Shown: piece after piece, positions 9,749-18,390 of the stretch | Layout of the letters: each line of letters opens with the position of its first letter | How positions within the stretch are numbered: the first letter of the stretch is position 1 | Source: Streptomyces sp. H27-H1 | GTDB taxonomy: Bacteria > Actinomycetota > Actinomycetes > Streptomycetales > Streptomycetaceae | DNA length: 64,000 nucleotides | Reading direction: 5' to 3' | Assembly: GCF_026627445.1 (NCBI RefSeq) | Contig: NZ_JAPNLJ010000009.1 | Span: 124,001 to 188,000, forward strand | Notes under the pieces: generated by a model | Told to the model about the DNA's origin: nothing | What the model saw: the letters and a program-made list of their open reading frames with translations, nothing else | Database searches by the model: none | Translations under genes and position numbers: made by a program

Positions 9749-10153
9749 GGCCCGCTGGAGGAGTGGGCGCGCCGGCGAGCCGAACGCCAGGCCGCCTCGA
9801 AGGGCAAGCGGCGCGCGGTGCCGCTCGGTGACGGTCCTCACCGCGGGGCCCACGTCGACCCTGGCGCCCCGAGATCGATCGAAGAGTGGACCGGCACGGA
9901 GTGGCACGTGGTCGGCGTTGTCGAGAACCTGGCCGCTGCCCAGGCCCTTCTGTACCCGCCGCCGCCCGAGCTGGCGAAGCCTGCCGAGTGGGACCGGCCC
10001 GCGATGGGCAAGGGCCGGGGCCGACACCGAAAGCCGACCTCGGCGGAGGAGCGGGTCCAGCAGGCGGCCGAGCGCCCGACGGTGGTCACGGCGCATCAGC
10101 GTCGCTCGGCGAAGGCCCCGCTGCGGAGGCAGGCAGTGGCCAGCAGGGCGTAA
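9749..10153 (+). pseudogene. Small DUF6087-like ORF, 5' end replaced by IS sequence
   Basis: In the frame that begins in the IS1380 fragment, the protein changes character at GPLEEWARRRAERQ and then reads GDGPHRGAHVDPGAPRSIEEW, YPPPPELAKPAEWDRPAM and a basic tail. This resembles the small Streptomyces DUF6087 proteins as I recall them; that name is from memory and uncertain. No normal start codon or ribosome site is visible; a CTG at 9755 or read-in from the IS frame are the only options. I treat it as a 5'-truncated gene joined to the transposon relic. Confidence 0.45.
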
Positions 10154-10233
10154 GCGGTCGTGATCGCCAACTGGGCCAGCCAGGCGATACCTTCAGCAGC
10201 TCGGTGTCGAGTACGGGGAAGGGGAGGGGCAGC

Positions 10234-10584
10234 ATGTCGAGGGGCAAGCAGATGTTGCGCGAGCTTGGCCACGCGGTACGGGAGGGGGCCAAGGAGGGGG
10301 CAGAGGAGAGCGCACGCGCCTATTACTTCAGTGTGTACTATCGCGGCTTCAACGAGGCGGCCCAGACCTGTCTGGGTGTCCTGTCCGATGCCACGGAAGA
10401 GTTGTTGGCGAGGATGAAGTCCGGAAACCTGTCCAAGCAAGAACAGGCGTTGTACGCGCGGCTGACTGAACTGACGGCCGAAATGGACGAACGTCTCCGG
10501 AATGTCTGCCAAGAAGAGCCGACAGCAGACGCCCTGCCGCAGCCGTCCGGCGCCCGACCCGGCCAGCTAACAGAACGGTCCTGA
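10234..10584 (+). CDS. Small helical protein of unknown function
   Basis: ATG at 10234 behind GGGGAAGGGGAGGGG; 116 aa. The protein is mostly helical and charged (GHAVREGAKEGAEESARAYY, LSKQEQALYARLTELTAEMDE), with no signal peptide and a disordered proline-rich tail. I do not recognise a family. It stands alone between the IS relic and the convergent lipoprotein gene. Confidence 0.55.
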   Translation: MSRGKQMLRELGHAVREGAKEGAEESARAYYFSVYYRGFNEAAQTCLGVLSDATEELLARMKSGNLSKQEQALYARLTELTAEMDERLRNVCQEEPTADALPQPSGARPGQLTERS

Positions 10585-10587
10585 GGC

Positions 10588-10968
10588 TCACTTCTGAGGT
10601 TCGGCCCCGTACGTCACGACGTCCGGTACACCGAGAGCCATGCCGGTGATGCAGCCCTTGTTCCATGCGTCGCGCTCGTCGCCGTCCAGGCCGCCAGGGA
10701 GCGCGTCTGCGCACTCCCGATGTCCCACGGAGGCGGGGTACCGGGTGTCGGTGCCGTCGGGGCGGGTGCACATGTCCTGCCGGGCGGCCACCTCCCCGCC
10801 GGTCGTGCAGTACGTGAAGTTGGTGTCAAGGACGCGCTTCGCGTAGTCCGTCGCCGTCTGCTCGCCGAACCGGTAGCCGTCCCAGTACCTCGCGGCCTTG
10901 TCCTCCTCGGTGGTGCAGCCGGCCAGCGCGAGAGCGGCGAGGGCGAGCGGTATGAGGGTGCGTCGCAT
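10588..10968 (-). CDS. Small lipoprotein
   Basis: From ATG 10968 the product is 126 aa with a short basic n-region, a hydrophobic core and the lipobox LALAGC (MRRTLIPLALAALALAGC), so the mature protein should be anchored outside the membrane at Cys18. The mature part has four further cysteines (TYCTT, DMCTR, RECAD, KGCIT) that may form disulfides. An ATG 12 bp further upstream (10980) is an alternative start. The gene is convergent with the 10234 gene, 3 bp apart. No known domain; substrate unknown. Confidence 0.65.
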   Translation of the reverse strand: MRRTLIPLALAALALAGCTTEEDKAARYWDGYRFGEQTATDYAKRVLDTNFTYCTTGGEVAARQDMCTRPDGTDTRYPASVGHRECADALPGGLDGDERDAWNKGCITGMALGVPDVVTYGAEPQK

Positions 10969-11247
10969 GCGCCGGAGCATACGAGAAGTACCCCGCCCCC
11001 CGCAGGGGGCCGGGGTACCGGCCAGACCGCCAAGTCGTACTCGTCGGTCCAGGGTTCCTCGGTCCACAGGTCGTCGTAGTGGTACAGGCCGGTCAAGCCC
11101 GCCGCCCGTGCGGTAGGCGTACACGAACGGGGCCCATGATTCGGCATGGAAGAAGATCACCCGCGATGCGGATCTTTCGAATCGCGGATAACGGCTTTAC
11201 CCAACGGGGAAGGTCCCCTGCGGACTGCCAGTAGGGCGAAGCGGTCC

Positions 11248-12189
11248 CTAGTCGATCTGTTCCAACTCAGCACGTAGACGCTCGGCCTCGGTTTCGGCCT
11301 TTCGCAGCCTCCGCTCCAAGGCGGACCGCGAGGGTGTGGGTGCGGTGCTCGCCGCCCTCCCGGACTGTCGCTGCCGGGGGACAAGCCATCCGACGCGCTC
11401 GTAGGCCGAGATCATCCGAACTTGGGGGCAGGAGTAGCAGAGTCGCTCAGGCTCCGGTCTCGGCCAGCCGTCCGCGAGCATCCGTCGGGTGTGCTCCCGA
11501 TCCCGCTCGGTCTGCAGCTCCGGGTTCGCACGCCACGCGTCCTCGAACTCGGCAGACATCTGCTGGACTCGTTCCGGAGGCGCACGACGAGGTCCAGAAG
11601 CAGGCACCCAACCGAGACTCGGGGCGATGGCCTCCTCCACGTGACCGCAAGCCAGCGTCACTTCCCAGAAGGCGGAGGTGTGCGGCTCGTCATGGCAGAT
11701 CACCGACCAAACCTTGGGGTCCGTGTCGTCCGGCGGTTCGACCGGGTCGGCGGGAAACATCACCTCCCTCCGTTCTCCCCACTCAGCGATCACGCGATAA
11801 GGCGGCGGTGGGGAGCCGTCGTGATGACAGACCATCTGCCCCGGAGGCAGTGGTGAGTGGAGAGCCTTCCGCTGTGCCTCGTGCGGTGGGGTGCCGTCGT
11901 CACGAGTAAGGACCTCGGGGATGCAGCCGCAGTCAAGCTGAACGCGCCACCGGAACACGCGGCTCAGATCCGGAATCAGGAAGTTCCAGAGCACCCTCGG
12001 GATGTACCCGCGCATTTCGGCGACCTCCGCCTCGCACTCCCGCAGCACCTCCTGGCGTGACCTGGCTTTGCCGGGAAGCCGCTTCACCGTGGGGGTGCTC
12101 GGCGGCGGTCGGTCTTCTAGGAGAAGACGGCGACTACTAATTGAAGGAGCACCCATGGCGTCCCCCCGTTCCGCGTCCGGTGTTGCCAT
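11248..12189 (-). CDS. Uncharacterised protein with paired Cys motifs and coiled coil
   Basis: A protein of 313 aa. Two similar units can be seen: RWRVQLDCGCIPEVL followed by VCHHD, and FWEVTLACGHVEEAI preceded by VICHDE, so an internal duplication of a Cys/His unit is likely. The C-terminus is a predicted coiled coil (LERRLRKAETEAERLRAELEQ). No catalytic motif is recognised. ATG 12156 (codon 12) has a G-rich ribosome site and may be the true start. The 213 bp upstream (12190-12403) hold no gene. Confidence 0.55.
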   Translation of the reverse strand: MATPDAERGDAMGAPSISSRRLLLEDRPPPSTPTVKRLPGKARSRQEVLRECEAEVAEMRGYIPRVLWNFLIPDLSRVFRWRVQLDCGCIPEVLTRDDGTPPHEAQRKALHSPLPPGQMVCHHDGSPPPPYRVIAEWGERREVMFPADPVEPPDDTDPKVWSVICHDEPHTSAFWEVTLACGHVEEAIAPSLGWVPASGPRRAPPERVQQMSAEFEDAWRANPELQTERDREHTRRMLADGWPRPEPERLCYSCPQVRMISAYERVGWLVPRQRQSGRAASTAPTPSRSALERRLRKAETEAERLRAELEQID

Positions 12190-12403
12190 TCATCGTCCGA
12201 GTGGACTGTGAGTTGCAGCCAGGCACGCTACGGAGCTGGCCGCACTGTCAGGAAATGTCCCGCCGTTTCACCCGTGTGGGTGGTTGTTCGCGCGGGTGCC
12301 GAGTCTTTAAGGACCCATAAGGTTTGCTGTCAGGTGCGGGCCGGGCAGCCGGGGCTGTCCACGAACAGCACACCCCCGACCACCGAGGTCTTCGCGGTCG
12401 TCC

Positions 12404-12826
12404 TCACGCAGCCATAGCTTTGGTTTTCGCGCGGGCCTGCCGCAGCAGGTCCAGCATCTGGTCCATCACGCCCTTGGAGTCCTGGGTGCGGTCGATCTCG
12501 CTGAGGACGATCTTCCAGATCTCCCGCCCGCCCGCTGCCTTCTCCTCGTAGTAGGCGTTGCGGACGCCCTCGCGGATCGGGTCCTCGGTGAAGGTGGCGT
12601 AGATGCCAAGGAACTGGCGCGCCATGAGCCCGCTGGTCTGCCGCGGATCGTAGACGATGTGGTGGCCGTCGCTGTCGAGCCGGTGAGTGAAGTACTCATC
12701 CGGGCCGAGCGAGGCATGTTCGATGTGGAGATGCTGGTTGCCTAGCCCGTCGGACAGCTGTCCGAAGTGGCGGCACATGCGGTCGCGGAAGGCGTCGAAG
12801 CCGGCGCGCGTGGTCAACGTCGTCAT
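12404..12826 (-). CDS. Hypothetical protein, third gene of DUF6907-type operon
   Basis: A protein of 140 aa. The start ATG overlaps the stop of the 12823 gene by 4 bp. The sequence is soluble, with HIVYDPRQTSG and a helical C-terminus (VMDQMLDLLRQARAKTKAM). I recognise no domain. Tight overlap with its two upstream partners implies one transcript and coupled translation. Confidence 0.6.
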   Translation of the reverse strand: MTTLTTRAGFDAFRDRMCRHFGQLSDGLGNQHLHIEHASLGPDEYFTHRLDSDGHHIVYDPRQTSGLMARQFLGIYATFTEDPIREGVRNAYYEEKAAGGREIWKIVLSEIDRTQDSKGVMDQMLDLLRQARAKTKAMAA

Positions 12827-13029
12827 ACCGTCACCTCCACTGGCTTGCTGAGGAGGTTGCGCATCGCCGTTTCGGCGGCGGCCTTTGGAGACTCGCAGAC
12901 GACGATGTGGATGATCAGCTCGTCGGCGGACTTCTCCATGGCAGGGAAGCAGGAGCCGAGTTCTCTCATCTTGGTATGGAACGTCTCGACCTCGGCGATG
13001 GCGCGTTCGGTGATGGCCGTGTTCTTCAT
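12823..13029 (-). CDS. Small hypothetical protein, middle gene of operon
   Basis: A protein of 68 aa (MKNTAITERAIAEVETF at the start). It overlaps both neighbours by 4 bp, which strongly supports that it is translated despite its size. It has a predicted alpha/beta pattern (DELIIHIVVCESPKAAAETA). No family recognised. Confidence 0.6.
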   Translation of the reverse strand: MKNTAITERAIAEVETFHTKMRELGSCFPAMEKSADELIIHIVVCESPKAAAETAMRNLLSKPVEVTV

Positions 13030-13604
13030 GCCGCCAACTCCGGTGAATTGAGGTACGCGGTGCGGACGTTGACGAGCTGGGTTTGGGCTTCGCGCAGGGA
13101 GTCGACCTGCTTCTGTAGATGGCTGATGACCATCTCCAACGTGTCTGGGTCGAGGTACTCGATGTAGTGGTCGTCGATGGCCTCGATGGATACGAAGGGC
13201 AGCCGCTCCGACGGCCGTCCCGAGAAGGGGTGGGACTGGATTTGCCAGCTGAGGAAGCGGAAGTCCTCAGGGCTGCCCGTGTCGCACAGCGGGCCGTAGA
13301 GGGGAAGCTCGCCGGCCGTGCCGGGGATGTTGCAGTAGATGTCGTGCGGGTGCTCGGGCCTGTTGTTGTACGCCTTGTGGTCGATCGTGCAGCCGGGCAT
13401 GCAGGTCGCGGTCACCTTTTCACCGGTGATGGAGCTGGTGAAGGTGAATGTGCGTCGGACAGCGGACGCTCCCATGGCGGGCTCACTGTCGGACGGGGCT
13501 GCGGGGACGGGCTGGAGCCGCGTGGCCAGGCCGGTGCTCCCGAGAGGATGGGTGGTGTGGTCCTCGGGACGGCCGTTGTTGGCAGCCGTTGGTAAGTTTT
13601 TCAT
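13026..13604 (-). CDS. DUF6907-type protein, first gene of operon
   Basis: ATG at 13604 behind an ideal ribosome site (AAGGAGAC, 5-nt spacer); 192 aa. After a variable N-terminus comes FTSSITGEKVTATCMPGC, IDH and DIYCNIPG, a Cys/His pattern found in Streptomyces DUF6907 proteins, then a helical C-terminus (VISHLQKQVDSLREAQTQL). Codon 4 is TTA (13593-13595), so translation of the whole coupled operon could depend on the bldA tRNA. Molecular function is unknown. Confidence 0.6.
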   Translation of the reverse strand: MKNLPTAANNGRPEDHTTHPLGSTGLATRLQPVPAAPSDSEPAMGASAVRRTFTFTSSITGEKVTATCMPGCTIDHKAYNNRPEHPHDIYCNIPGTAGELPLYGPLCDTGSPEDFRFLSWQIQSHPFSGRPSERLPFVSIEAIDDHYIEYLDPDTLEMVISHLQKQVDSLREAQTQLVNVRTAYLNSPELAA

Positions 13605-14173
13605 GTTTTGTCTCCTTCATTATGGGAGTCGGGCTATGGCCTTACCTCCGGTGTTGAACCCACCGGCCGGGACCCTTGCTTTGGTGATACGCGCCCTGTG
13701 GAAGCCGGGGCGAGAGCACTGTCCCGTTCGAGGGGTCCAGGCTCGGAATGGGGCTATTTCGCGGTAACTGGGGCGTACAATGCGCTGTTTCGGCTGGCGG
13801 GGTGACTCCTCGGGTACGTCCCGCCAGGCGGTGCCGGTGCGGAACTACTGGGTTCTCGCCCGAGCCGCCCGCAACCTCAAGGCCGCAAGCGCAGCACTTA
13901 TCCTGAGCTGAACCTCTTCGATCGGATTGAGTGATTGTCGAGTTCCGACAAGCGCGGAAGTCTGGGTGACCCGGACGACCTTCCGTGGTGACAGTGAGCC
14001 GGAAGGTCGTCTAAGTGGTGAGCGTCGAGGTGCGCCGGTGGACAGCCGGTGGACAGACGCCTTTGGACCGTGCATCACGGGGTGGCACGGGCCAACCTGC
14101 TGCATATGCTCTGATCAGGGAAAACGTCACCACACAGCACGACGAGGCACCACACAACATGATCGCTCACGGT
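13605..14173. other. 569-bp intergenic stretch left of the island
   Basis: I see no supportable gene here. It contains the promoter side of the DUF6907-type operon, one 12-bp hairpin (13974-14011) and, from about 14040, sequence partly similar to that in front of the right-hand att copy at 34380-34494 (GGGGTGGCAC, GGGAAAAC/GGGGAAAC and GATGATC-like blocks). Confidence 0.5.
13974..14011. terminator. 12-bp perfect hairpin
   Basis: GACGACCTTCCG (13974-13985) pairs exactly with CGGAAGGTCGTC (14000-14011) over a 14-nt loop. There is no T-run. It may be a transcription terminator or a recombination accessory site near att. Confidence 0.5.
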
Positions 14174-14216
14174 CTCGTAATGCGTAGGTCTCGGGTTCGA
14201 ATCCCGAAGGCGGCTC
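14174..14216 (+). repeat. Left att copy: 3' half of tRNA-Thr(CGT)
   Basis: The 43 nt start CTCGTAATGCGTAGGTCTCG and end GAAGGCGGCTC. This is the anticodon-to-acceptor half of a Streptomyces tRNA-Thr with anticodon CGT: anticodon loop, variable loop, T-arm with GGTTCGAATCC and the GGCGGC acceptor strand. The 5' half is absent upstream, so this is an attachment site and not a working tRNA gene. A copy with 3 mismatches is at 34495-34537. Confidence 0.75.
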
Positions 14217-14221
14217 TGTAG

Positions 14222-14258
14222 AACCCCCAGGACTCACTCGCCGTGACCTGGGGGTTTT
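14222..14258 (+). terminator. tRNA-type rho-independent terminator
   Basis: AACCCCCAGG (14222-14231) pairs with CCTGGGGGTT (14247-14256), followed by Ts. It lies directly after the tRNA 3' half, as expected for the original tRNA terminator. A degenerate copy (CCCGAGGACTCACTCGCCGC) follows the right-hand repeat near 34545-34570. Confidence 0.7.
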
Positions 14259-14339
14259 GCTATTTCCGGGGGCTGTCGGGGCGTGGGTCGGCCAAGAACC
14301 GAGACCCCGTGCGTGAGCGATGCGTGAGCGGAGGGGCTG

Positions 14340-15080
14340 TCAGCCCTTCTTCGCGGCCTTCTTGGTCTTGACCTTCTTCTTCCTCTTGGCCTTCGCCTTC
14401 GCTGCTTGCTCGGCCTTCTCGGCGGCCTTGCGGGCCTGCTCCTCCTGCTCCGCCTTGCGTTGGGGAGGGACCAGCTTGGCTGTGGCCTCGGCGGCGCTCT
14501 TGCCGACGTGGGGGAGCACGCTCTGGTAGATGTCGCGCGTGATCCGGGTGTCACTGTGCCCGAGGGTGTCGGACACGATCTTGATGTCGATGTCGGCCGC
14601 CAGCATGAGCGTTGCCGCCCCGTGTCGCAGATCATGCAGCCGGATCGGCGGGAGCCCTGAGGCCGCCACGAGCCGCTCGAAGAGATCGGTCACCTTGCCC
14701 GGGTGGAGCCAGGAGCCGTCCTCCTGCGTGAAGACGAGTCCCGTGTTCACCCAGGCCGACCCCCACTCCGCGCGGTCGGCTTCCTGCCGTTTGCGGTGCA
14801 GCTCCAGGACGCCGACGGTGTCGTCATCGAGCGCGACCACCCGGAACCCGCTGTCCGTCTTCGGCTCGGACGCCTCGACCTCCCAGCCATCCTGGACGAG
14901 CTGCCCCGTCACGGTGAGGGAGTGCCGGTCGAGGTTGGTCTCCGACCAGGGCTGCCCGCACGCCTCACCACGCCGCAGGCCGCGGAAGGCGATCAGGTGC
15001 CACATCGCGTACAGCCGGTGGCCGGCGACGAAGTCGAGGAAGGCGCCAGTCTGTTCCGGCGTCCAGACCATCACCTGACG
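14340..15080 (-). pseudogene. Tyrosine integrase, N-terminus missing
   Basis: The frame encodes the catalytic domain only: WTPEQTGAFLDFVAG, then the first Arg in FRGLRRGEACG, a central LTVTGQLVQDG/EPKTDSGFR strand pair, LHDLRHGAATL (H-x-x-R), TLGHSDTRITRDIYQSV (His and the Tyr nucleophile) and a long Lys/Ala-rich tail (KAKAKRKKKVKTKK). The core-binding N-terminal domain of about 150-200 residues is absent. Upstream of about 15080 the frame turns into unrelated sequence in front of the divergent ParB-like gene. All catalytic residues persist, but without the arm and core-binding domains it is probably inactive. It faces the left att copy 120 bp away. Confidence 0.8.
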
Positions 15081-15225
15081 TCCTCGTATGGCGACTGCAC
15101 CGGCTCGCCGACCTGGACCCGCACCCGACCGCAAGCCACCCCGCGCCCACACCGGCTTCGGCCGTGCTGCCCGCTCAGTCGCGCCGTACGCGCTGACCCC
15201 CACATCCCACCCCAAGGAGACCACC

Positions 15226-16128
15226 CTGAAGATCCACCCCATCGCCGCCATCTTCCCCATGTTCCCCGAGGACGAGCTGCACGACCTCGCCGAGTCCATC
15301 AGGACCGAAGGCCAGATCAAGGAAATCCTCCTGGACCGCAACGGAGTCCTCCTCGACGGCCGCAACCGCCTGGCCGCTTGCACCCTCGCCGGCGTCGAAC
15401 CCCGCTTCACCCGCTACGAAGGCGACAGCCCCCACGCCCTGATCCTCAGCGCCAACCTGTACCGTCGGCAAATCAGCAAGGGTCAGTAGGCCATGATCAC
15501 GGTGATGGCGCGTTCACTCTCGGGACGCTCCCCGCGCACCCAGGCCAAGCTCCACACGATCAGCCTCAGCGTGCTCTCCCGCGCCAACGTCGTACTCGAA
15601 CACGGCCCCGGCCTCGCCGAACAGGTCCGCATCGGCGCACTCCGGCTCGACGCCGCCTACGACGAAGTCTGCCGTCGCAAAGCCCAAGCCGCAGCCGTCA
15701 CCGCCCAGTACGACAACCTGCTAAGGCATGCACCCGACCTCGCCGCACAGGTCGCCGAAGAGCTCCTCACTCTCGACGAGGCAACCACCAAGCTCGGCCG
15801 GCGGCTCGAAGAAGATCGCCTTCGCCAGCGCGTGAAGGAAATCGACGCCGTCCGGCAGGCCGACGGCGACACCACACCTGCCCACACTTACCTCGCCGAG
15901 CAGGGAGAGATCACTTGGCAGCAAGCACACCAGCTCGCCGAACAGCACCACACCCAGCGGCAGGAGAGCATCCATCGCACTCAGCAGGCCATTGAACAGA
16001 TCAGCGCGAACTGGACCGCCATCCAGAACGTCTCAGCGCGCCCGGACACCCCCTACACGCGAGAAATTCTTGAAGGCCTCACCCCAGAAGCCCACACCCT
16101 TATCCAGGGTCTGACCGCCCAGGCCTGA
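15226..16128 (+). pseudogene. ParB-like nuclease-domain protein with in-frame TAG and CTG start
   Basis: The frame reads KIHPIAAIFPMFPEDELHDL, DRNGVLLDGRNRLAAC (the ParB/Sulfiredoxin-like GRNR motif) and LILSANLYRRQISKGQ, then TAG at 15487-15489, and goes on in the same frame as AMITVMARSLSGRS and a helical C-terminal part of about 200 residues. The continuity across TAG shows one original gene of about 300 aa. No ATG or GTG stands behind the clear ribosome site AAGGAG (15214-15219); a CTG at 15226 has the right 6-nt spacing. Such proteins often sit in plasmids and integrative elements. It could survive as two fragments, since an ATG (15493) follows the stop. Confidence 0.7.
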
Positions 16129-16138
16129 GCCGTGAACA

Positions 16139-16179
16139 CCTCTGGGGCCAACGCCAAGGAACGGGTTTGGCCCCAGAGG
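16139..16179. terminator. 13-bp hairpin terminator
   Basis: CCTCTGGGGCCAA (16139-16151) and TTGGCCCCAGAGG (16167-16179) are exact inverted copies with a 15-nt loop. It follows the ParB-like gene. The remaining bases to 16381 hold no gene I can support. Confidence 0.7.
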
Positions 16180-16381
16180 CACATGTAACGGGCAGCCAAT
16201 CCGTGACCGCCGCGCTAGCGTGCGTTCCGTTGCGGGACACTCCTGCGGAGCGAAACCACTCCCGCCGTTGTTGCCCGGCCCCTGACGGCGAACCGCCACG
16301 GGCACCGCGGCTGGGATGTCATCCCGGCCGCCGGCCGTGTTGTCGTGTTTGCGCTTCTGGCACGGATATCGGCGCCGGTGC

Positions 16382-17377
16382 CTACCGGCGCAGCTCTTCC
16401 TCGATGAGACCCGCGATTGTCGGCCACGGGACACGCAGGACGCCGCAGTGAGACCAGTAGTTGAACGCCTCGCGGACGATGGCGCTGACGCCGAGATGTG
16501 CAACATCAGGGTCGATCGTGCCTATGACCCGTCGTGTGACGCCCCCAGCCCCGCGGGGCGCGGGATTGATCCCGTGGCCAAGGAGGAGCGTGGCGGTGCG
16601 AACGGCGTCCAGCGTCGCTGGAGGTGCCATTTCAGCGAAGCGCCCATAGACCAGGGCCGGCCAGTGTTGCTGCGTACGCGCCCAGGCGAGACGTTCCAGG
16701 CCGGTTCCGAGGTCGACGGCCATGCAGGTCGGGTCGTCGGCGTTCCACAGGAGGACGATGTCGCCAAGGTCGAGGCCGAGGTGGCGGAAGTGCAGCGTGA
16801 TGCCTGCGACCTCGCGCCGGCGCCACGGGGTGAGAGTCCCGCGGGCGCTCATGTGGCGGGCGTGGAAACCGAGTTGGGAGAGGACGGAGAGCCAGCCGTC
16901 GAGGATGTTGCCGTACTCGTCGAGTCGTTCTATGGGCTGGACGCGGGAGACGTTGACGAAGGAGGTCAGGAAGCCGTCGCACAGATCGCCCGAGGCGTCG
17001 CGTTCCCCGGTGAAGCGGACGACGGGCTGGGGAAGGAAGCCCTGGCGGTACGTCTGGGGTCTGCCGTCCTTGAGGAGCGGGTCGAGGGCCTGGACTGCTG
17101 AGATGGTGAGCTCTGTGTCGCGTCCCCAGCGGAGCGGGAGGCAGTCGTCGCGTGGAGCGCCGGTGTCGGCGAAAGCGGTCTGCAGGCTGTGGAGGAGTCC
17201 CTTCCACGAAGGCGGCCGGCGCGGCGGGCGGTAGGGGGTGCCTCGGTGGGGGTGTTGGATCTCGATGCGGGGGCCGTCGACGGTGAACTCCCAGTGGGTG
17301 CCTAACGCCGTGCGGAGCACGGTGGGTATTCGCAACGCCAGGACGTCGCCGGCCGTACTGCTGGCCGTAGTCAGCAC
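16382..17377 (-). CDS. Stand-alone AlaRS-core-like protein
   Basis: GTG at 17377 overlapping the glycosyltransferase end by 7 bp; 331 aa. The pattern resembles the class II alanyl-tRNA synthetase core: DDCLPLRWGRDTELTISAVQ (entry region), QPVVRFTGE and DGFLTSFVNVSRVQPIE (motif 2-like area), ILDGWLSVLSQLGFHARHMS, and the motif 3-like AVDLGTGLERLAWART near residues 235-250 (compare D-x-G-x-GLERL of AlaRS). Editing and C-Ala domains are absent. It may activate an amino acid or bind a substrate without charging tRNA; this is inference. Codon 25 is TTA (17303-17305). Last gene of the operon. Confidence 0.55.
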   Translation of the reverse strand: MLTTASSTAGDVLALRIPTVLRTALGTHWEFTVDGPRIEIQHPHRGTPYRPPRRPPSWKGLLHSLQTAFADTGAPRDDCLPLRWGRDTELTISAVQALDPLLKDGRPQTYRQGFLPQPVVRFTGERDASGDLCDGFLTSFVNVSRVQPIERLDEYGNILDGWLSVLSQLGFHARHMSARGTLTPWRRREVAGITLHFRHLGLDLGDIVLLWNADDPTCMAVDLGTGLERLAWARTQQHWPALVYGRFAEMAPPATLDAVRTATLLLGHGINPAPRGAGGVTRRVIGTIDPDVAHLGVSAIVREAFNYWSHCGVLRVPWPTIAGLIEEELRR

Positions 17378-18389
17378 GATCGGGCTGCCATCGCCGAGAA
17401 GTGCCGCGCGGGGGCGAAGCGGCGCATGCCGATCTCTTGGACCTGACCGTGGTCGAGGTCTTCAGCCTGCTCGATGGCATGGGCCAGCTGGCGAGCCGCG
17501 GCCTCGTCGTCCTCGTCGGGGTTGGCCACGGCGATGGCGCCAGTCTGGTCGCAGAGCGCGGCCTCGGCGCAGGTGCCGGTGCGCCAGGTGAGGGCGGCCA
17601 TGGGAGTACCGGCGCGGAGGGACTCGCCGAAGACAGCGGCGCCTGCCTCCACATAGGTACGGGCGTACGTGTAGACGAAGACCGAGGCGTCGCGGAGGGC
17701 GGCGGTCTTGGCGGGGCCACCGAGTTCGCCGACCCACTCGACGTGGTCCGCGCCGAAGAGCCGGCCATGGCTCTGTACGTAGTCGTGATCGAAGACCGGG
17801 CCGACGATGCGGATCTTCCGGCCCAGGATCTGGGCGGCGCGTACGGCCAGGTGCGGCGCCTTCTCGGCGTCGATGCGGCCGAGCCAGACCAGGTCCTGTC
17901 CCGTGACGGCCGGGGGCTCCTCCTCGTTGAGGCCGAGGTGCACGGCCAGCTCGGGGATCGGTTGGTGGTCGGCATACCGCTCGATCATCTCGGGCGAGTA
18001 GCAGTAGAGGCGGGACCGCTTGCCGTCGAAGGCCGCGGGCTGGAAGACCGGCGAGTGCTGGAAAACGTGGCGACGTCGCAGTCCAGCGCGTTCCAGGTGC
18101 GGGTCCAGGCGGGCAGCGAGGGGTACTCGTGCCCCACGACCAGGAGGTCGTACCCGGTGTCGCGGAGCTCGCGCTCGGCGAGCGATCCGGTGGTGATGTC
18201 CTCCAGTCGGACCGGCTTGCGGACCCAGTCGTGTTCCAGGTCCGTGAGCCAGCCCTGCCCGAGGAGGTGTACGTCGGCGCCTGCGGCCCGAGCGCCTACG
18301 GCGACCGCCCACAGCCATCGTTCGATCCCGCCGTACCCGGCGGGTGGAAAGGCGTAGCTACCAGGGAAGTCGCAGACGCCGACGAGCAC
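17371..18389 (-). pseudogene. GT4-like glycosyltransferase split by a frameshift
   Basis: From GTG 18389 one frame gives the N-terminal domain: LVGVCDFPGSYAFPPAGYGG (the nucleotide-loop Gly motif), AAGADVHLLGQGW and YDLLVVGHEYPSL. At DCDVATF (about 18068) the frame is lost, and the neighbouring frame continues HSPVFQPAAFDGKRSR, LVWLGRIDAEKAPHLAV and EAGAAVFGESLRAGTP (the E-x7-E signature of GT-B enzymes) to 17371. The break sits on a TTTT run. Without the shift the enzyme would be about 340 aa. It starts 1 bp after serS. Real mutation, programmed shift or sequencing error are all possible. Confidence 0.7.
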
Positions 18390-18390
18390 G

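Noticed and set aside
14174..14216. A functional tRNA-Thr gene
   Set aside because: Only the 3' half is present; the acceptor 5' strand and D-arm are missing upstream.
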